From contig JAVTVY010018785.1 in the NCBI GenBank assembly GCA_036873755.1, positions 1 to 64,000 of the forward strand: a DNA stretch of 64,000 bases, written 5' to 3'. Of this stretch, positions 23,598-33,674 are shown one piece after another. The position numbers and the translations under genes were made by a program. Numbering within the stretch: position 1 is the stretch's first letter; each line of letters begins with the position of its first letter. Source of the stretch: Hanleya hanleyi (lineage: Eukaryota; Mollusca; Polyplacophora; Lepidopleurida; Hanleyidae). The notes under the pieces were generated by a model. That model searched no databases, was not told the DNA's origin, and was given only the letters and a program-made list of their open reading frames with translations.

Positions 23598-23632
23598 ATA
23601 ATAACAACAACAACAACAACAACAACAACACC
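23598..23632. repeat. (AAC)n microsatellite
   Basis: About eleven AAC units. A similar (AAC)n is at 62287-62314. Confidence 0.9.
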
Positions 23633-23639
23633 ATTCTCA

Positions 23640-24245
23640 TTTCTATGACTCCGTTTTCTTTCTGTGAAAACATGCACACACCCATGATCGGCCTGAAGGA
23701 GCGCTTCACAAGGGTACCCTCCCCGACTCAGTACGCCCAATATGGGCCCACCTCGACCCCAAAACAACCCTTCCAATGGCCTTTTTCACAATTCCCTCTC
23801 TGTGCATGCACAGAATGTTGTAAACGGACGACACACTAGTCCAATCGGATGCTCCACCCCGAGAGCTTCATGGTGACACCTCATATGGCCCAATCGAACC
23901 ACTATTGGTCCACCTCGACCCCAACACGTTCATTCAAATATCCTTTTTCTACTGCGCATGCGCATAATAACGTCAGTTCCACCCCACACCCATCCAGTTG
24001 GACGGTCCTCCACGAATGCTTCACACTGATACCTCATACGACCCAACCGGACCACGGATGGTCCACCTAGACCCCAAAACGTCCATTCAAATACACGTTT
24101 TCTACTGCGCTTGCGCAGAATGACGTCAGTTCCATCCCACACCCACCCAGTTGGACGCTGCCCAGTGAGTGCTTCACCTTACACGACCCAATCGGACCAC
24201 TATGGGTCCACCTAGAGGCCACCTTGCCCAGTGCGCAACTTTTCA
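23640..24245. repeat. Satellite array 1, about 152-bp period with NRF1-like palindromes
   Basis: About four degenerate units with the shared order 'CCACCTAGACCCCAAAACGTCCATT ... TGCGCATGCGCA ... TGACGTCAGTTCCA ... CCAATCGGA'. Palindromes are at 23801 (TGTGCATGCACA), 23953 (TGCGCATGCGCA) and 24105 (TGCGCTTGCGCA), 152 bp apart. Same family and orientation as 38513-39720. Confidence 0.8.
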
Positions 24246-24429
24246 AAAAAAAATCAACGCTTGGCCTCGAGACCCCTCCCATCGTGTTCTACAGCTCGAG
24301 ATGAAGAAAACAAGGGGCCGCACCCTATACCGCAAATGTCCATGAGTGGGTTTCCCATTGGGTCTAACATTGTCCAATGCGCCATAATGGACCTAACAGA
24401 TCACTGGGGCCTTATGTAGACGACGATCA

Positions 24430-24560
24430 CTCTTGTTGGGCCGTCACGTGACCGGGAATGATGTCACCGGAAGTGACCCGGATGTGACCTTTGACTCGGA
24501 TGTGACCCAGATGTCACGTGACCGGAAGTTACGTCATCGTGACGTCACCCCCACGTCCCG
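24430..24560. repeat. GTGACC/TGACGT-rich block
   Basis: Clustered GTCACGTGACCGG, CCGGAAGTGACC, GGATGTGACC and TTACGTCATCGTGACGTCACC. Similar CGGAAGTGACGTCA and GGATGTGACCTTTGAC words recur at 38180-38205 and 39985-40080 around the capsid element. Confidence 0.55.
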
Positions 24561-24599
24561 CCACCATGGCAACGCCTCAGCCTCATTTTTCCTCGGGAA

Positions 24600-27500
24600 T
24601 TTGCTCTCTTCCTACTACTGCCCTTGGCATATTCACTATGGAATGAGCTATCCTTCTCGTTTACATGGTCAATATACAAGAAATCTCCTTCATTTTGCAC
24701 ATTTTCAAGGTAAGGATGAGCCGAGATGCAGTGCATATAAGCAGATATTGAATTTAATTGATTTTAGAAAACGAAAGCAGTAAATGTTATCGGTGATACT
24801 AGTCAACAAGGGTTGATCGAACAGTTGTTCATTGCAATTTTTCACACGGCGAGGAGGCCAGTCAAGGAAATGGAATCTACAATACAACCCTTTTCTGTCC
24901 GTATCGCTATATAACACCACACCAACTGTAATCTCCATACGATAAACACGGTTTATATCCACATTTCGTGTAACATGCAGACTCACATGCCTAGGAAGGG
25001 AAGCATTTAATTGTATGGTTGTTGTGTTTTACTATCCACAATCTCATTAAGCAGAGGTGCTTTCCAAGGCTAGCTATCAGTACGACCGTTCCGTTATGTG
25101 CATTTCACGAAAAAGTCCAATGTAAGAGCAGAATTTTGGCAAGGCTTTGGTGTAAGACCTCCCATTGAAAAGGTAATATCCTGGACAAAAGACTGACAAT
25201 ACAACTTGCAGCAGATCCTTTGTCAATTATATTTCGTGAGTCTTACACCAAATCGTTGCCAGAATTTTTGCGATGGAATGAACATTCGGAATTCTTCCTC
25301 ATTCTAAAAGTAATATGCTAATCTTGAAAGTTAACGCCGTTGTAAGAACTGTATGAAAATCGCGCAATGGAGCCTTGCGCGATTTTAAAATAGCACAAAC
25401 ATATTTGCTTACCTGATTTACGCCCACCAAAGCCCAACCATACAATTCATCATTAAGACATGGATTTTCAAGTTAATGCAAATTCTGTAGGATGATTTCT
25501 GTCAAGTTTTGCCGATATTTTACAGCTTCAAGGCGTCACTGTTATATGGATTCGTGTGAAACTCATTTATTTGTATGTCTGGCACATCTTGCCTCGTGTT
25601 AATCAATAATTTGGTAATTGAGTTAAGGTCAGTTAAATTTATCACAGTTTTACTTTTTTCTCAAGTCGTTCTTCATGTTAATTCATTCGCATTATTCAGT
25701 TTTCAGTACGGTACAATATCATTCAGCATTATTTTACTGTTATGGTGTTCAGAAATTTTCCTGGTGGTTTGTACACCATTTTGTTGCTAAGTTAAAAACA
25801 TACATGCGAAAGACTGGATCTTGATGACTGAAATCACACATTTTATAAATTAGACCTGGGTAGCCACAGACGTGAAAATCAATTGAACTTTTCGCTGATG
25901 AATACACCATGCTGTAATTATCACTCTTATTTTATTGTTTTCAACAGTTGTAAACAAAACAACAAAGCTGAATCCATTAGGTATACAATAATATAATTTA
26001 ACGGTTGGCAATTTTTCCAATTCCCACATTTAATAACATGAAAATGTTAACTATATTAAAATGTCCTGTTCATTCATTCTGTTTCAAGAATTTGGTAATA
26101 TTTCCATATTTCCCTTTACAGATTAAAATCGAATTTCTTGAACTTTAATCAAAATATTGTCAAGAAAAATGTGAGACTTTATTTTAGAATCTTATCAAAG
26201 AATTGCATGCCTACATTTGAACCATAACAATTCATGTTAATAATATATTGCCAGATTTAAACATCATTTCGTCTGCGATTTCATCTCTGGTTTCGAGGTT
26301 TAGTATCGAGAAGCTCATTAAGACTTTCCCTTTAAAAAGAACTTTAAATTAGTGTTAACCTTTTCTTGCGGATTTTCCAGATGACATTAGTCTTTTATAA
26401 GTTGTATATTCCCCTATAATTTCAGTCGAATGTCCTCCATGTTCACCCGTTCTAATGGAGTGTAAGTTTATCAAAACTTTTTAGGAGGAAACCTTAACTA
26501 AAGTACCTACACTGAGATTGAACACGAGACAGTGTGAACGAAATACTCAACAGTTTATTAACATGTAAATTAATCCTCTACTAAAACAAGAGAAGTTCGA
26601 CAAGAAAAGTTCGTTGCGCGATTTTAAAATTTTGCGTTGCGCGATTTTAAAATGCTGGTGCAATCTTGAAACTTTAACAACGAACAGCACCAATTTAAAA
26701 TCGAGCAGATTATTAAAATGCGCGTAACAAATGTATTCTGGAGATCACAAGATGTAAAGAAATTATGTTTCTGATCTAAGTTTAAACTTCCTTAACTGTA
26801 ATATTCCGGAGAGACTTTGGTTCGTCTCCTCGTGTACTTCTCTTTTTCCAAATGAAATTTATAGTGCGATACACTTAATCGTGTTGTTAATTGGGTTACC
26901 TCCCTTAGCACTCCCTCGCCAGCCCGAAAAGGTGCGAAAATATCAATTTTGACATTTTGTGTTTCATTTTCAATCCCGCGGTTACTGCAAGTCATCTCCA
27001 CCTAAATCAGTGTGCCTTACTCGTACCTTGACGCTTAATCGTATGGGGAACATAGGCAAGGTACGAGTACCCCAAACTGCCTTCGTACCAACTCCGTGAC
27101 CAGATTGAGAAGCTGGACCATCTTTACAAGTCCAGATAAAGACTAAATCCTCGCAATAAATCGATCGATACACTGGCTCAGGAGGATGAGCTGAAGGAGC
27201 TCTGAGCAGGTTTTCTACAGCGAATTTGTAATATTCTAGGTATATGACAGTATTAGTTTCAGCTTACTTTATGCTCCGTATTTCCTTCATCTTTCTGGTA
27301 TTATTACGAAGTATGAAAAGAAAAATTTGTTAGAAATTATTTCTTGTAATTCTTGTTCCAAATGCAGTAGATGTTTACCTATACAATTTATTTACCGGTA
27401 GGTCTAAGATATATGAAATGTTGAAAAGGTAAATTCAGATCGCGAAACTATATGATGACGAGTTTTGTGCGTCTAAATTATTCCATTTTAGGTGTATCGT

Positions 27501-27914
27501 TCACTGCATTATTTTCCTTTTACCCCGTATTCCTTTCTGATATTTTGTTAAGTCAAGTTTTCATGTCATGTCTTCAACGAACAAAGAAAACATATTATAG
27601 AAAAAGAAATAATATAAACACTGCATGGTTTGCACCGACTATATGCTTATACCCTACTATAACAGTAAATTAATTTTAACATTATGATCCGGACCAGGCA
27701 CATTGCTGGTGTATTTATTTATTTTTCTAGAATATGTAATTAATAAATACACATACATTTACTAGCTTGGGATGACCTTAGGTATAGCTAAACATCTATG
27801 GAAGTTGACAGTTAAGCGTATACCTTATAAGTTTAATTAAGTCCATGCATTGTAATTAATCGTCTATAAGGCAAGCCAAAGTGCTTCTTATTCAGTGTCG
27901 TACCTAGCTTGTGA
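24600..27914. other. Gene-poor AT-rich stretch between the two viral-type blocks
   Basis: No exon recognised. It contains an inverted repeat (25131-25158 with 25239-25266), repeated TTGCGCGATTTTAAAA words (about 25373 and 26615-26653) and a short hairpin near 27018-27070 (ACTCGTACCTTG with CAAGGTACGAGT). Confidence 0.45.
25131..25266. repeat. Short inverted-repeat element
   Basis: Arms GAATTTTGGCAAGGCTTTGG... (25131-25158) and the reverse complement at 25239-25266 differ at about three bases; 80-bp loop. Confidence 0.7.
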
Positions 27915-28590
27915 TAAAGTCGAAAATTCTAATTGGGTATGTGACGTTTACATACGAAAAACTCCTTTGTGTGTGATGGTAATAAAGCCGATTTTTTTCC
28001 GCTCCAAAACCTGCCATATAACATTTGTCTTGACGTTAACACACTGAAATATCCCCTTCGAAAAAACTGAGATGTTCAGTTGCATAAAAATGGAGATATG
28101 ATTGATCAAAATGTGCTCCCGGGCTTATTTTCGTGAAGGTTTTTCTCCTGTAGCAAAAATATGACACCTCAAACCAAAACCATTCCTGGTTCAGTCTGTC
28201 CAATAAACAAACTTCCTAATATATTGTATGACAAAATTATTTTGATTTTATCTTATTTTTGCTATAAGAGAAAATCCCCACTGTAAATACCTAAAAAATA
28301 TCAAATCAGACCGCGAGGAGCACATTTTGATCAATCGTATCTCCATTTTTATAAAATGGAGCATCGTAAGTTTTTCGAGGCTGATATTCAGTATGTAAAC
28401 TTCCAGGAAAATCTGATTTGGAAGGATTTGGATTGAAACAAAAATGAAATAAATCAGCTTGATCACCATCACACACAAGGAAGTTATTTCCGTATTGTCG
28501 CCACATATCCAAATTAGTGATAATTTCGGATATGGGAAATCCAATTTGAGGGACTTGACTTTCTGATATGACAAATTAGAATTTCCGATT
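27915..28590. repeat. Fold-back element with arms over 200 bp
   Basis: About 27926-28126 is a diverged reverse complement of about 28310-28580. The best block is ATTGATCAAAATGTGCTCC with its partner near 28315-28335, and a second is TTGTGTGTGATGG with its partner near 28470. The right arm has open frames (28306-28512 minus is 68 codons and reads protein-like), so the arms may derive from a coding sequence. It ends about 65 bp before the left end of the capsid element. Confidence 0.65.
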
Positions 28591-28654
28591 TCGGATATTC
28601 TGAATAAAAAGCACCTTGGATTGCCATACGTCTACTGTCTCGCTTTCAGTACTG

Positions 28655-29038
28655 AGGTCTTATGTTGAAGCTCTTTTGAAGCAGCATCCGATTGGACTCA
28701 GGGTTCGTCCGTGTTCAAGGGTCTGCGCATGCGCAGTCTGGTCGTAGTATAGAAAGCAGGCATGTTGGGGATGCGTGGGTGTGTGTGTGTGTGTGACCCA
28801 CCACTAGGGGTCCATGGTTGGGGTTGGGTGGTGGTGTGGGTTCTGCGCGCAGACGTCACTTCCGGGTTTCAATAAAACTACCTTCGAACACAGAAGAGTT
28901 CCAATGTTCCCCTTAGACGTAGGGTCCGGATCTTTAACCTCCGGGGTTTTTTCCGGCCCGGCCCGGCCCCGCCCCGCCCCGGCCGCAGCGCGCGCGCGCG
29001 CGCCTTATCCGGTGGCACGCCTGCGCGGGTGAATTTCG
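28655..29038. repeat. Left terminal inverted repeat (truncated)
   Basis: About 380 bp, near-identical as reverse complement to 38217-38594. From outside in: TGCGCATGCGCA at 28724-28735, a GT run, GCGCAGACGTCACTTCCGGG (CRE plus ETS-type words), a CCGGCCC/CCGCCCC tract and an alternating GC run (about 28986-29002, Z-DNA-prone). The outer end stops about 70 bp before the palindrome, within what is a satellite unit on the right side. Confidence 0.85.
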
Positions 29039-29190
29039 GATTATCCTAGGCCACTGATGGGCTACTTTCTCCATGGTGTTCGAAGCCAGTTTCACTGAAT
29101 CCTCACATGTCTGTTATAGCCTTCATGCATTATGCTCATATAGAAAACGCACAAGACAGGGTTTTTTTGGGCGAGATCTCATTTTGTTTT

Positions 29191-29196
29191 TTTATT
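29191..29196 (-). terminator. Poly(A) signal AATAAA after the protease gene
   Basis: Reverse complement of TTTATT, about 155 bp beyond the protease stop and before the TIR. Likely 3' end signal for the capsid-protease block. Confidence 0.5.
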
Positions 29197-29230
29197 CAAC
29201 AACAACAACGTGAGAACAACCACGTGAAAA

Positions 29231-29380
29231 CTGAAGCCCAGAACAGGGGGCTTGTACATTGAAATCGATAAAACTTAAGCCCAGAACAGGGGGCTTGAAC
29301 ATTGAAAGAACTTAAGCCCAGAACAGGGGGGCTTGTACATTGAAAGAACTTAAGCCCAGAACGGGGCTTGTACATTGAAA
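29231..29380. repeat. 37-bp tandem repeat made from the protease 3' end
   Basis: Four copies of AAGCCCAGAACAGGGGGCTT-type units plus TGTACATTGAAAGAACTT. The rightmost is the real end of the protease frame (reading HHFNVQAPFWA then stop), so the array is a tandem expansion of the last codons and stop into the 3' UTR. Confidence 0.85.
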
Positions 29381-29823
29381 TGATGGGCGGCCCAGTCATA
29401 TACGAGTACATCTCGGTCCTCGGCCTTGGGGTACTCGTCAAACATCTGTACGATGGTAGATAAGGGTCTTCCCCGGCATCGATGGTACAGGTAAAACAAG
29501 CAATATTGTCCGCACACGCTACTGGTCAGGCTTTGCAACGTTTGACTGTTCCAACACCACGTCTCTGTGCCTTGATCCATGAAGTCTGTTAAATCGGGAT
29601 GGAGGGGTGGCAGGCCGTACGGGTCAAAGTATTCGCCCTGCTGTTCTGTCAAGTACACGCCCACCCAATGTTCACCGGGCCGATCCATCGGGTCCGTGTT
29701 GAGAACGTAAGCAGCAGGATACATACGGTCTAATGGGAACACATCTCGGGCGAACACCCCTTGAAACACCATACGTGTCTCTGGGTCATTCTCCAGCACG
29801 GTGGTTATCTGGTCTGTATCCAT
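29350..29823 (-). CDS. Adenain-like cysteine protease (virion maturation protease)
   Basis: 157 aa from the ATG at 29823; an upstream in-frame ATG at 29883 would add 20 residues but overlaps the capsid frame, and the domain starts at MDTDQITTVLENDP. Adenovirus-type (C5 family) triad: His52 in GEHWVGVY, Asp67 in EYFDPYG, Gln94 in WNSQTLQS (oxyanion) and nucleophile Cys104 in SSVCGQYC. These proteases cleave capsid and core precursors in assembling particles. The start lies 2 bp after the capsid stop (29825). The length is short but normal for Polinton proteases. No frameshift or missing catalytic residue seen, so this is one of the intact genes. Confidence 0.9.
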   Translation of the reverse strand: MDTDQITTVLENDPETRMVFQGVFARDVFPLDRMYPAAYVLNTDPMDRPGEHWVGVYLTEQQGEYFDPYGLPPLHPDLTDFMDQGTETWCWNSQTLQSLTSSVCGQYCLFYLYHRCRGRPLSTIVQMFDEYPKAEDRDVLVYDWAAHHFNVQAPFWA

Positions 29824-29824
29824 G

Positions 29825-31137
29825 TTAGGTAGAGAAGTCACACGGGACGTTGCGCGCTTTGTCCACTTGAATGATGTTGTCAAACTCGGCGTAGCAGATC
29901 ACATTGACGGTGCTCCGGAGGGCTCGTGCAAAGTGGATTTCCAACCGTAAATTGCCTTGCTTGGCGAGGGCCAGCTGATGGTCGTTCTCTAAGGTGGGGG
30001 TCAAATCGAAACAGAACAGCGTGTATCCGTTCGCGTAGTCCTCCCGACTGATCATATTCCCTTCGTCCTGGTTCATTTGACCGGTGGCTGTAAACAGGCT
30101 CTGATAGGCTCGAATGAAATTCGCGCGCAGAAAGTTCGGTGGTAAGGCCGTGGCTGGGACCTGTTGTCCATCCACATGCAGGGCCACAAAATTGATGCCG
30201 AAATGTTTAAAGTCAAACGGGTTTTCTGGGTAGGCTCCGCTGAAACTGGTATTTTCCACACAGGCCAGGATCAATCGCTTGGGTAGTTCCCCCAGGAACA
30301 GGTTTTCTTTGTTGGCGCTCATATTTCCAGCAGACACAGAGAACACTTTGTTTGCACACGTCCGATAGGGTACTGGGCTGGTTTTGTCTCCAAGGCTTTG
30401 AGGTGTCCCAATTGAACGGCTGGATTCGGTTTCACTTTTCGGACATACAGGACTGCGTCTTGGATGACAATCTTATAGTCAGCTGCATGCCCGTCTACGT
30501 TAGTGGCCATCAAGGCGAAGGTCGGAGGCACCCGTATCAGTCGGATTTTTATGGGGATCTTGTTCAAGAGGTATCGGTCTTGCATGAACATGTCTGCGTG
30601 CAGTCGACCCATGAGATCCACCGCGACGCCGTTCGCGGTCAAAGCCTTCCGTTTGTTATATCCCACATTGTCGTTCTCTACGCCCATGTGCTGGGCTGTG
30701 TCCTGGTAGAATAAAGCGGCTGTCAGTTGAGATTTTTTAGCCTCTCGCCCATGCGACAACAGCGTCTCGATGTAGGCTCGATAGGGGTACGTGTTGGTCG
30801 AGTCACTGATGAGTTTGTCGCTGAGAAATATATCCACCTGTTGAAACATCGAGTGCAGCCAGAGATTCGTCGGGCCCACCGTTGCTTGGTCGACGATTCT
30901 GGAGCCATCTCCATTGACGATGTTGGCTTTCACATACAAGTATGTATGGGCTAAATCCACATAGGCCGTATCCGCATTACTAATGGTGAACTCGATGGGC
31001 CCTGTTGCGTTGATGCTGGAGAGCGGGAGATGCTCCACCCATAATCCTTGTTCGGCACTGGTCTGTGTGGGCGGGACGGTCCACAAATCAAATTCACTGT
31101 TGGTGGAGGGGCAGGACTCTGCGTGGATCAAGGACAT
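29825..31137 (-). pseudogene. Major capsid protein (double jelly-roll), broken by a frameshift
   Basis: Two overlapping frames, 31137-30319 (272 codons) and 30346-29825, together cover a protein of about 430 residues of the 'F54H12.2-like' family, the hexon-type major capsid protein of Mavericks/adintoviruses. The first frame starts MSLIHAESCPSTNSEFDLW and contains WVEHLPLSSI and LETKPAQYPIGRV. The second contains NKENLFLGELPKR, FDFKHFGINF, ANFIRAYQSLF and NVICYAEFDN, in family order. The switch falls at about 30335-30350. The ATG at 31137 lies 4 bp after the preceding gene's stop. With this break no full-length capsid would be made, barring programmed frameshifting, for which I see no slippery site of the usual kind. 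Confidence 0.88.
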
Positions 31138-31140
31138 GTT

Positions 31141-31545
31141 TTAAGAAAAGATATCCTGGGTCTTCGATGTGCGTCGTCGCTGGGTCGGTCGGCGACTGGT
31201 GCGTGGTCTCGGTGGTGCAGGTCTTTTATTCCCTACGGTGCGTTGTGCTTTGGCCACCAAGACGCCTCCTGCTTCTTTGGCCCGCCGTTTCAAGGCTTCT
31301 TTGGGTGCCGTACCCCCCAAGACATCACCGGCGACTTGCAGTCCACTGCGTACCGCTTGTTTGCCGATTGCTTTCACCCCACGCGTCACCAAGGGCAGGA
31401 ACGTTTTGACGATGCTCCCGAGCATGTTCCCCAGTCCATGTCCTCGTTGCATGCGTGCACCACTAAAGACCGGAAGGCCACCGCCGGCCTGTTGGGCATA
31501 ATAGTCCATATAGCTGCGTGCCTCGCACTCGTAAGGCACCTTCAT
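31141..31545 (-). CDS. Basic core/minor virion protein (adenovirus pX/Mu-like)
   Basis: 134 aa. The N-terminal part has MDYYAQQAGGGLPVFSGA and RGHGLGNMLGSIVKTFLPLV, a Gly-rich then hydrophobic/amphipathic stretch found in small adintovirus virion proteins. The C-terminal third is very basic (RPAPPRPRTSRRPTQRRRTS), consistent with binding packaged DNA. The gene start overlaps the penton stop by 4 bp and its end is 4 bp before the capsid ATG, a tightly packed late-type block. Intact. Naming follows position and composition; the assignment is by analogy, not by a defined domain. Confidence 0.7.
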   Translation of the reverse strand: MKVPYECEARSYMDYYAQQAGGGLPVFSGARMQRGHGLGNMLGSIVKTFLPLVTRGVKAIGKQAVRSGLQVAGDVLGGTAPKEALKRRAKEAGGVLVAKAQRTVGNKRPAPPRPRTSRRPTQRRRTSKTQDIFS

Positions 31546-32310
31546 TCTACAAAGTGGGGAGCACGTGCTTGTCGAAAATGAAATGTCAGCACCACTTTCC
31601 CGCGTTCGAATGCCACCGGTCGTCCCGTGTCATCTCTTATATCCACCGTGATAGTGTTGATGTCGGTTTGTCGTACGGGTAGGTAGAGCATGTGGGTGAA
31701 ACTGTGGGTGACTTGATCTCCATACGTCTTTTTAATGGGCACCACCCGTAACAGAGGCGTGTTGATATCGCCCACGATGTGGTTGTCCACCACGTCCGAG
31801 TAGACGTAGAGTCCGCACATACCCGACTTCATATCCATCGGGATCTCGCCTTGGTGGGCGGTGGGACCAGCGAACGTCCGTAGATCGAAACCCAGCATTT
31901 GCTGTAGGATAGGACTCAGTACGACACTTGCGTTGGCGGTGACGATAAGCTGTGCCTTGTCGTTGTGTGCGTTGTAATCGAAGTCCACGTGATTCTTGAA
32001 GGGAAAGGATTTGATGGGTTTTGAAGTATTCGTGACCTCCCGTAGAGCCTTATAATGCAACAGTCTTGATAGCCCAGCCATGAACTCCTTGGGAGTATCG
32101 TATTGGCCTTCGGGGAGGGTGAATCGGGTGTCTTTTCCTTCGTAGGTCACCTCGTACCACACTTCATTGGCTCGCACGTTGTACCACGAGGCCACATTCC
32201 CAGCGCCCAGGTAAATGCAACGGTTGCGGTAACTGGGTCACGTACTTGGCCAAGGTGTTGTCAGGAAACACATCCAGCGAACTGTTACTGGGTAGGGTGA
32301 GGTAAAACAT
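31542..32310 (-). pseudogene. Penton-like minor capsid protein, 5' part broken
   Basis: The main frame (32195-31542, 217 codons) has WYNVRANEVWYEVTYEGKD, LSRLLHYKALREV, LQQMLGFDLRTF and PMDMKSGMCGLYVYSD, the single jelly-roll minor capsid/penton family that pairs with the F54H12.2-like capsid in Polintons. An N-terminal segment in another frame starts at ATG 32310 (MFYLTLPSNSSLDVF, then a KYVTQLPQPLHLPG block typical of the family). The junction near 32185-32200 has lost sequence and changed frame, so the full protein cannot be read through. If translation started at the internal ATG (32195) the product would lack about 45 residues. Confidence 0.8.
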
Positions 32311-32343
32311 GGCGACTGAGCTGTCCTGCTGCTGCTGTTGGTT

Positions 32344-33198
32344 TTAATATGTGTTCCAGGCCTTGGGCGATTGTGTCCGGCGTCGTGTTTGTCGCGTTGA
32401 CTTGCTACGTGTCACGGCTCTGGGGATGTGGGGTGTCCTGATCAAGGATGGTTTTTTAAAGGTCTGAAAAGAAGGTGCCCGTTGTGGTGGTGGTGTTTTG
32501 GGGGGTGACTCCGGTTCCCATTCGGATTCCCAAGAAGGTAGTGGGCCACTCGGCGATTGCTGGGTTCGCTGCATAAAGGCCCAGCGGTGGGGGTTCCCCA
32601 CCAATTCCTGTGGTACATGCATGTCTTTCAAGCCTTGGGCGAAGACCTCCCATCCTCGAGGATCCGTGTGCGACCTGCGTTTACGCATCAGGTCATTCAC
32701 TAAATCCGTGATGTGGGTCCCCGGGACCACCTGATTCTGTACCAGGAGTTCGCCTTTATCATTCCAAGTCATGTTAGGATTCTGTTTCATCCGTTGTAAT
32801 ACCAGGCCAGCTTGTTTCTTGAACGATGCAGGTACACTCTTCAGCACTTCGTCTTCCACCCACTGTGGGACTGTGGGTGGTACCCCTGGTAATGGCGGCT
32901 GTTGGAGCGGTGCTGAGGTCGGCGGCGTGTCACGTGGTGGTGGTGGTGGTGGTGGGGTAGAGAGGGTTTTGTATTGGTCCATGAACGTCATGTACCGTTG
33001 AAGCGTCTCATTGTACCGTTGTATTTTCTCACTGTCGCTTAACCCCGGTCTCTGTAAGATCTGTTGCATCTCTCCATCCAGGGTGTTTATGGTCTTCACC
33101 GTAGGTGGGACAGGGTAGGGCGATGGAGGTTTTGAAGCAACCGTGGTTCGACGAGGACCATTTTTTTCGTGTGGTTCATTGTCGGCCGAAGAGTCCAC
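32344..33198 (-). CDS. Proline-rich virion-associated protein of unknown function
   Basis: 284 aa, intact. Low-complexity N-terminus rich in Pro/Thr with a run of seven prolines near residues 83-90 (a GGT repeat on the plus strand), a more ordered middle (VLKSVPASFKKQAGLVLQRM, then PNMTWNDKGELLVQNQVVPG, about residues 118-165) and a basic Ser/Thr/Pro tail. The middle block has the look of a conserved domain in this gene position in Mavericks, but I cannot name it. It overlaps the upstream pVI-like gene by 23 bp and sits upstream of the penton, so it is probably co-expressed with structural genes. Confidence 0.65.
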   Translation of the reverse strand: MDSSADNEPHEKNGPRRTTVASKPPSPYPVPPTVKTINTLDGEMQQILQRPGLSDSEKIQRYNETLQRYMTFMDQYKTLSTPPPPPPPRDTPPTSAPLQQPPLPGVPPTVPQWVEDEVLKSVPASFKKQAGLVLQRMKQNPNMTWNDKGELLVQNQVVPGTHITDLVNDLMRKRRSHTDPRGWEVFAQGLKDMHVPQELVGNPHRWAFMQRTQQSPSGPLPSWESEWEPESPPKTPPPQRAPSFQTFKKPSLIRTPHIPRAVTRSKSTRQTRRRTQSPKAWNTY

Positions 33199-33526
33199 CC
33201 AATACTGGACCCAACACGGAAGCGGCCAACGGTGCTAAGATGGCCCCGAGAAAGCCGCCTTTCTGTAACACCTTTTTCTTTTGTGTTTGGGGGACCCGCT
33301 TCTGGACTAGGGTTCGAAGACCTGTCTTATGCTTGGCCAACTTGGTCTTCTGAGCCGGAGTCAGTGGTACGTTGCCTTTTAACAGGTTGTACCCGATCTC
33401 GCACAGACAGCGTACAAGGTCAGGGTCCGCACCGCGTGCAATGGTTCGGACCAACTCGGGTGGGGCCGTCTTCAATACACGGAGCGTCGGAGCGTGCTTC
33501 CGTACTCGCACAGACATCATGTACAA
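33176..33526 (-). CDS. pVI-like protein with C-terminal amphipathic/hydrophobic helix
   Basis: 116 aa, intact. The N-terminal two thirds is helical and basic (VRTIARGADPDLVRCLCEIG, LTPAQKTKLAKH). The C-terminus is GGFLGAILAPLAASVLGPVL followed by a Gly-rich end, preceded by a Lys cluster. Small Maverick/adintovirus proteins with this ending are proposed counterparts of adenovirus pVI, whose amphipathic helix disrupts membranes during entry. That function is inference here. A weak TATA-like GATAAAAAG lies about 30 bp upstream (33553-33561). Confidence 0.72.
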   Translation of the reverse strand: MYMMSVRVRKHAPTLRVLKTAPPELVRTIARGADPDLVRCLCEIGYNLLKGNVPLTPAQKTKLAKHKTGLRTLVQKRVPQTQKKKVLQKGGFLGAILAPLAASVLGPVLGGLFGRQ

Positions 33527-33674
33527 CTAATGCTAGAACCCACGACTCTGCTCTTTTTATCTACTTCAGAGAACAGAGACAAAGTCAACCATGCTGTGGT
33601 ATTAATTCTTTTTATTATGCCCATCATCAAACACACAGCCCCCAGCTGGGGGCGCCACTGTGGATGTGTTTACA
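33527..33674. other. Intergenic gap with ATPase poly(A) signal
   Basis: The AATAAA complement (TTTATT) is at 33611-33616, about 60 bp past the ATPase stop. This gap separates a 3' signal for the ATPase from the weak TATA of the pVI-like gene, so a transcription-unit boundary probably falls here. Confidence 0.45.

Noticed and set aside
28814..29032. TIR-internal open frame (and its partner at 38221-38556) as a gene
   Set aside because: The frame exists in both TIRs only because they are copies; GC and GT runs keep it open and no start context or domain is seen.
30319..30346. Programmed ribosomal frameshift in the major capsid gene
   Set aside because: No canonical slippery heptamer was found at the overlap and other genes in the element also carry ordinary indels, so decay is the simpler reading.
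31048..31581. Long plus-strand frames across the capsid genes (31048-31581, 33169-33789, 34865-35380)
   Set aside because: They lie opposite well-supported minus-strand genes, have no domain, and arise from the GC-rich codons of those genes.
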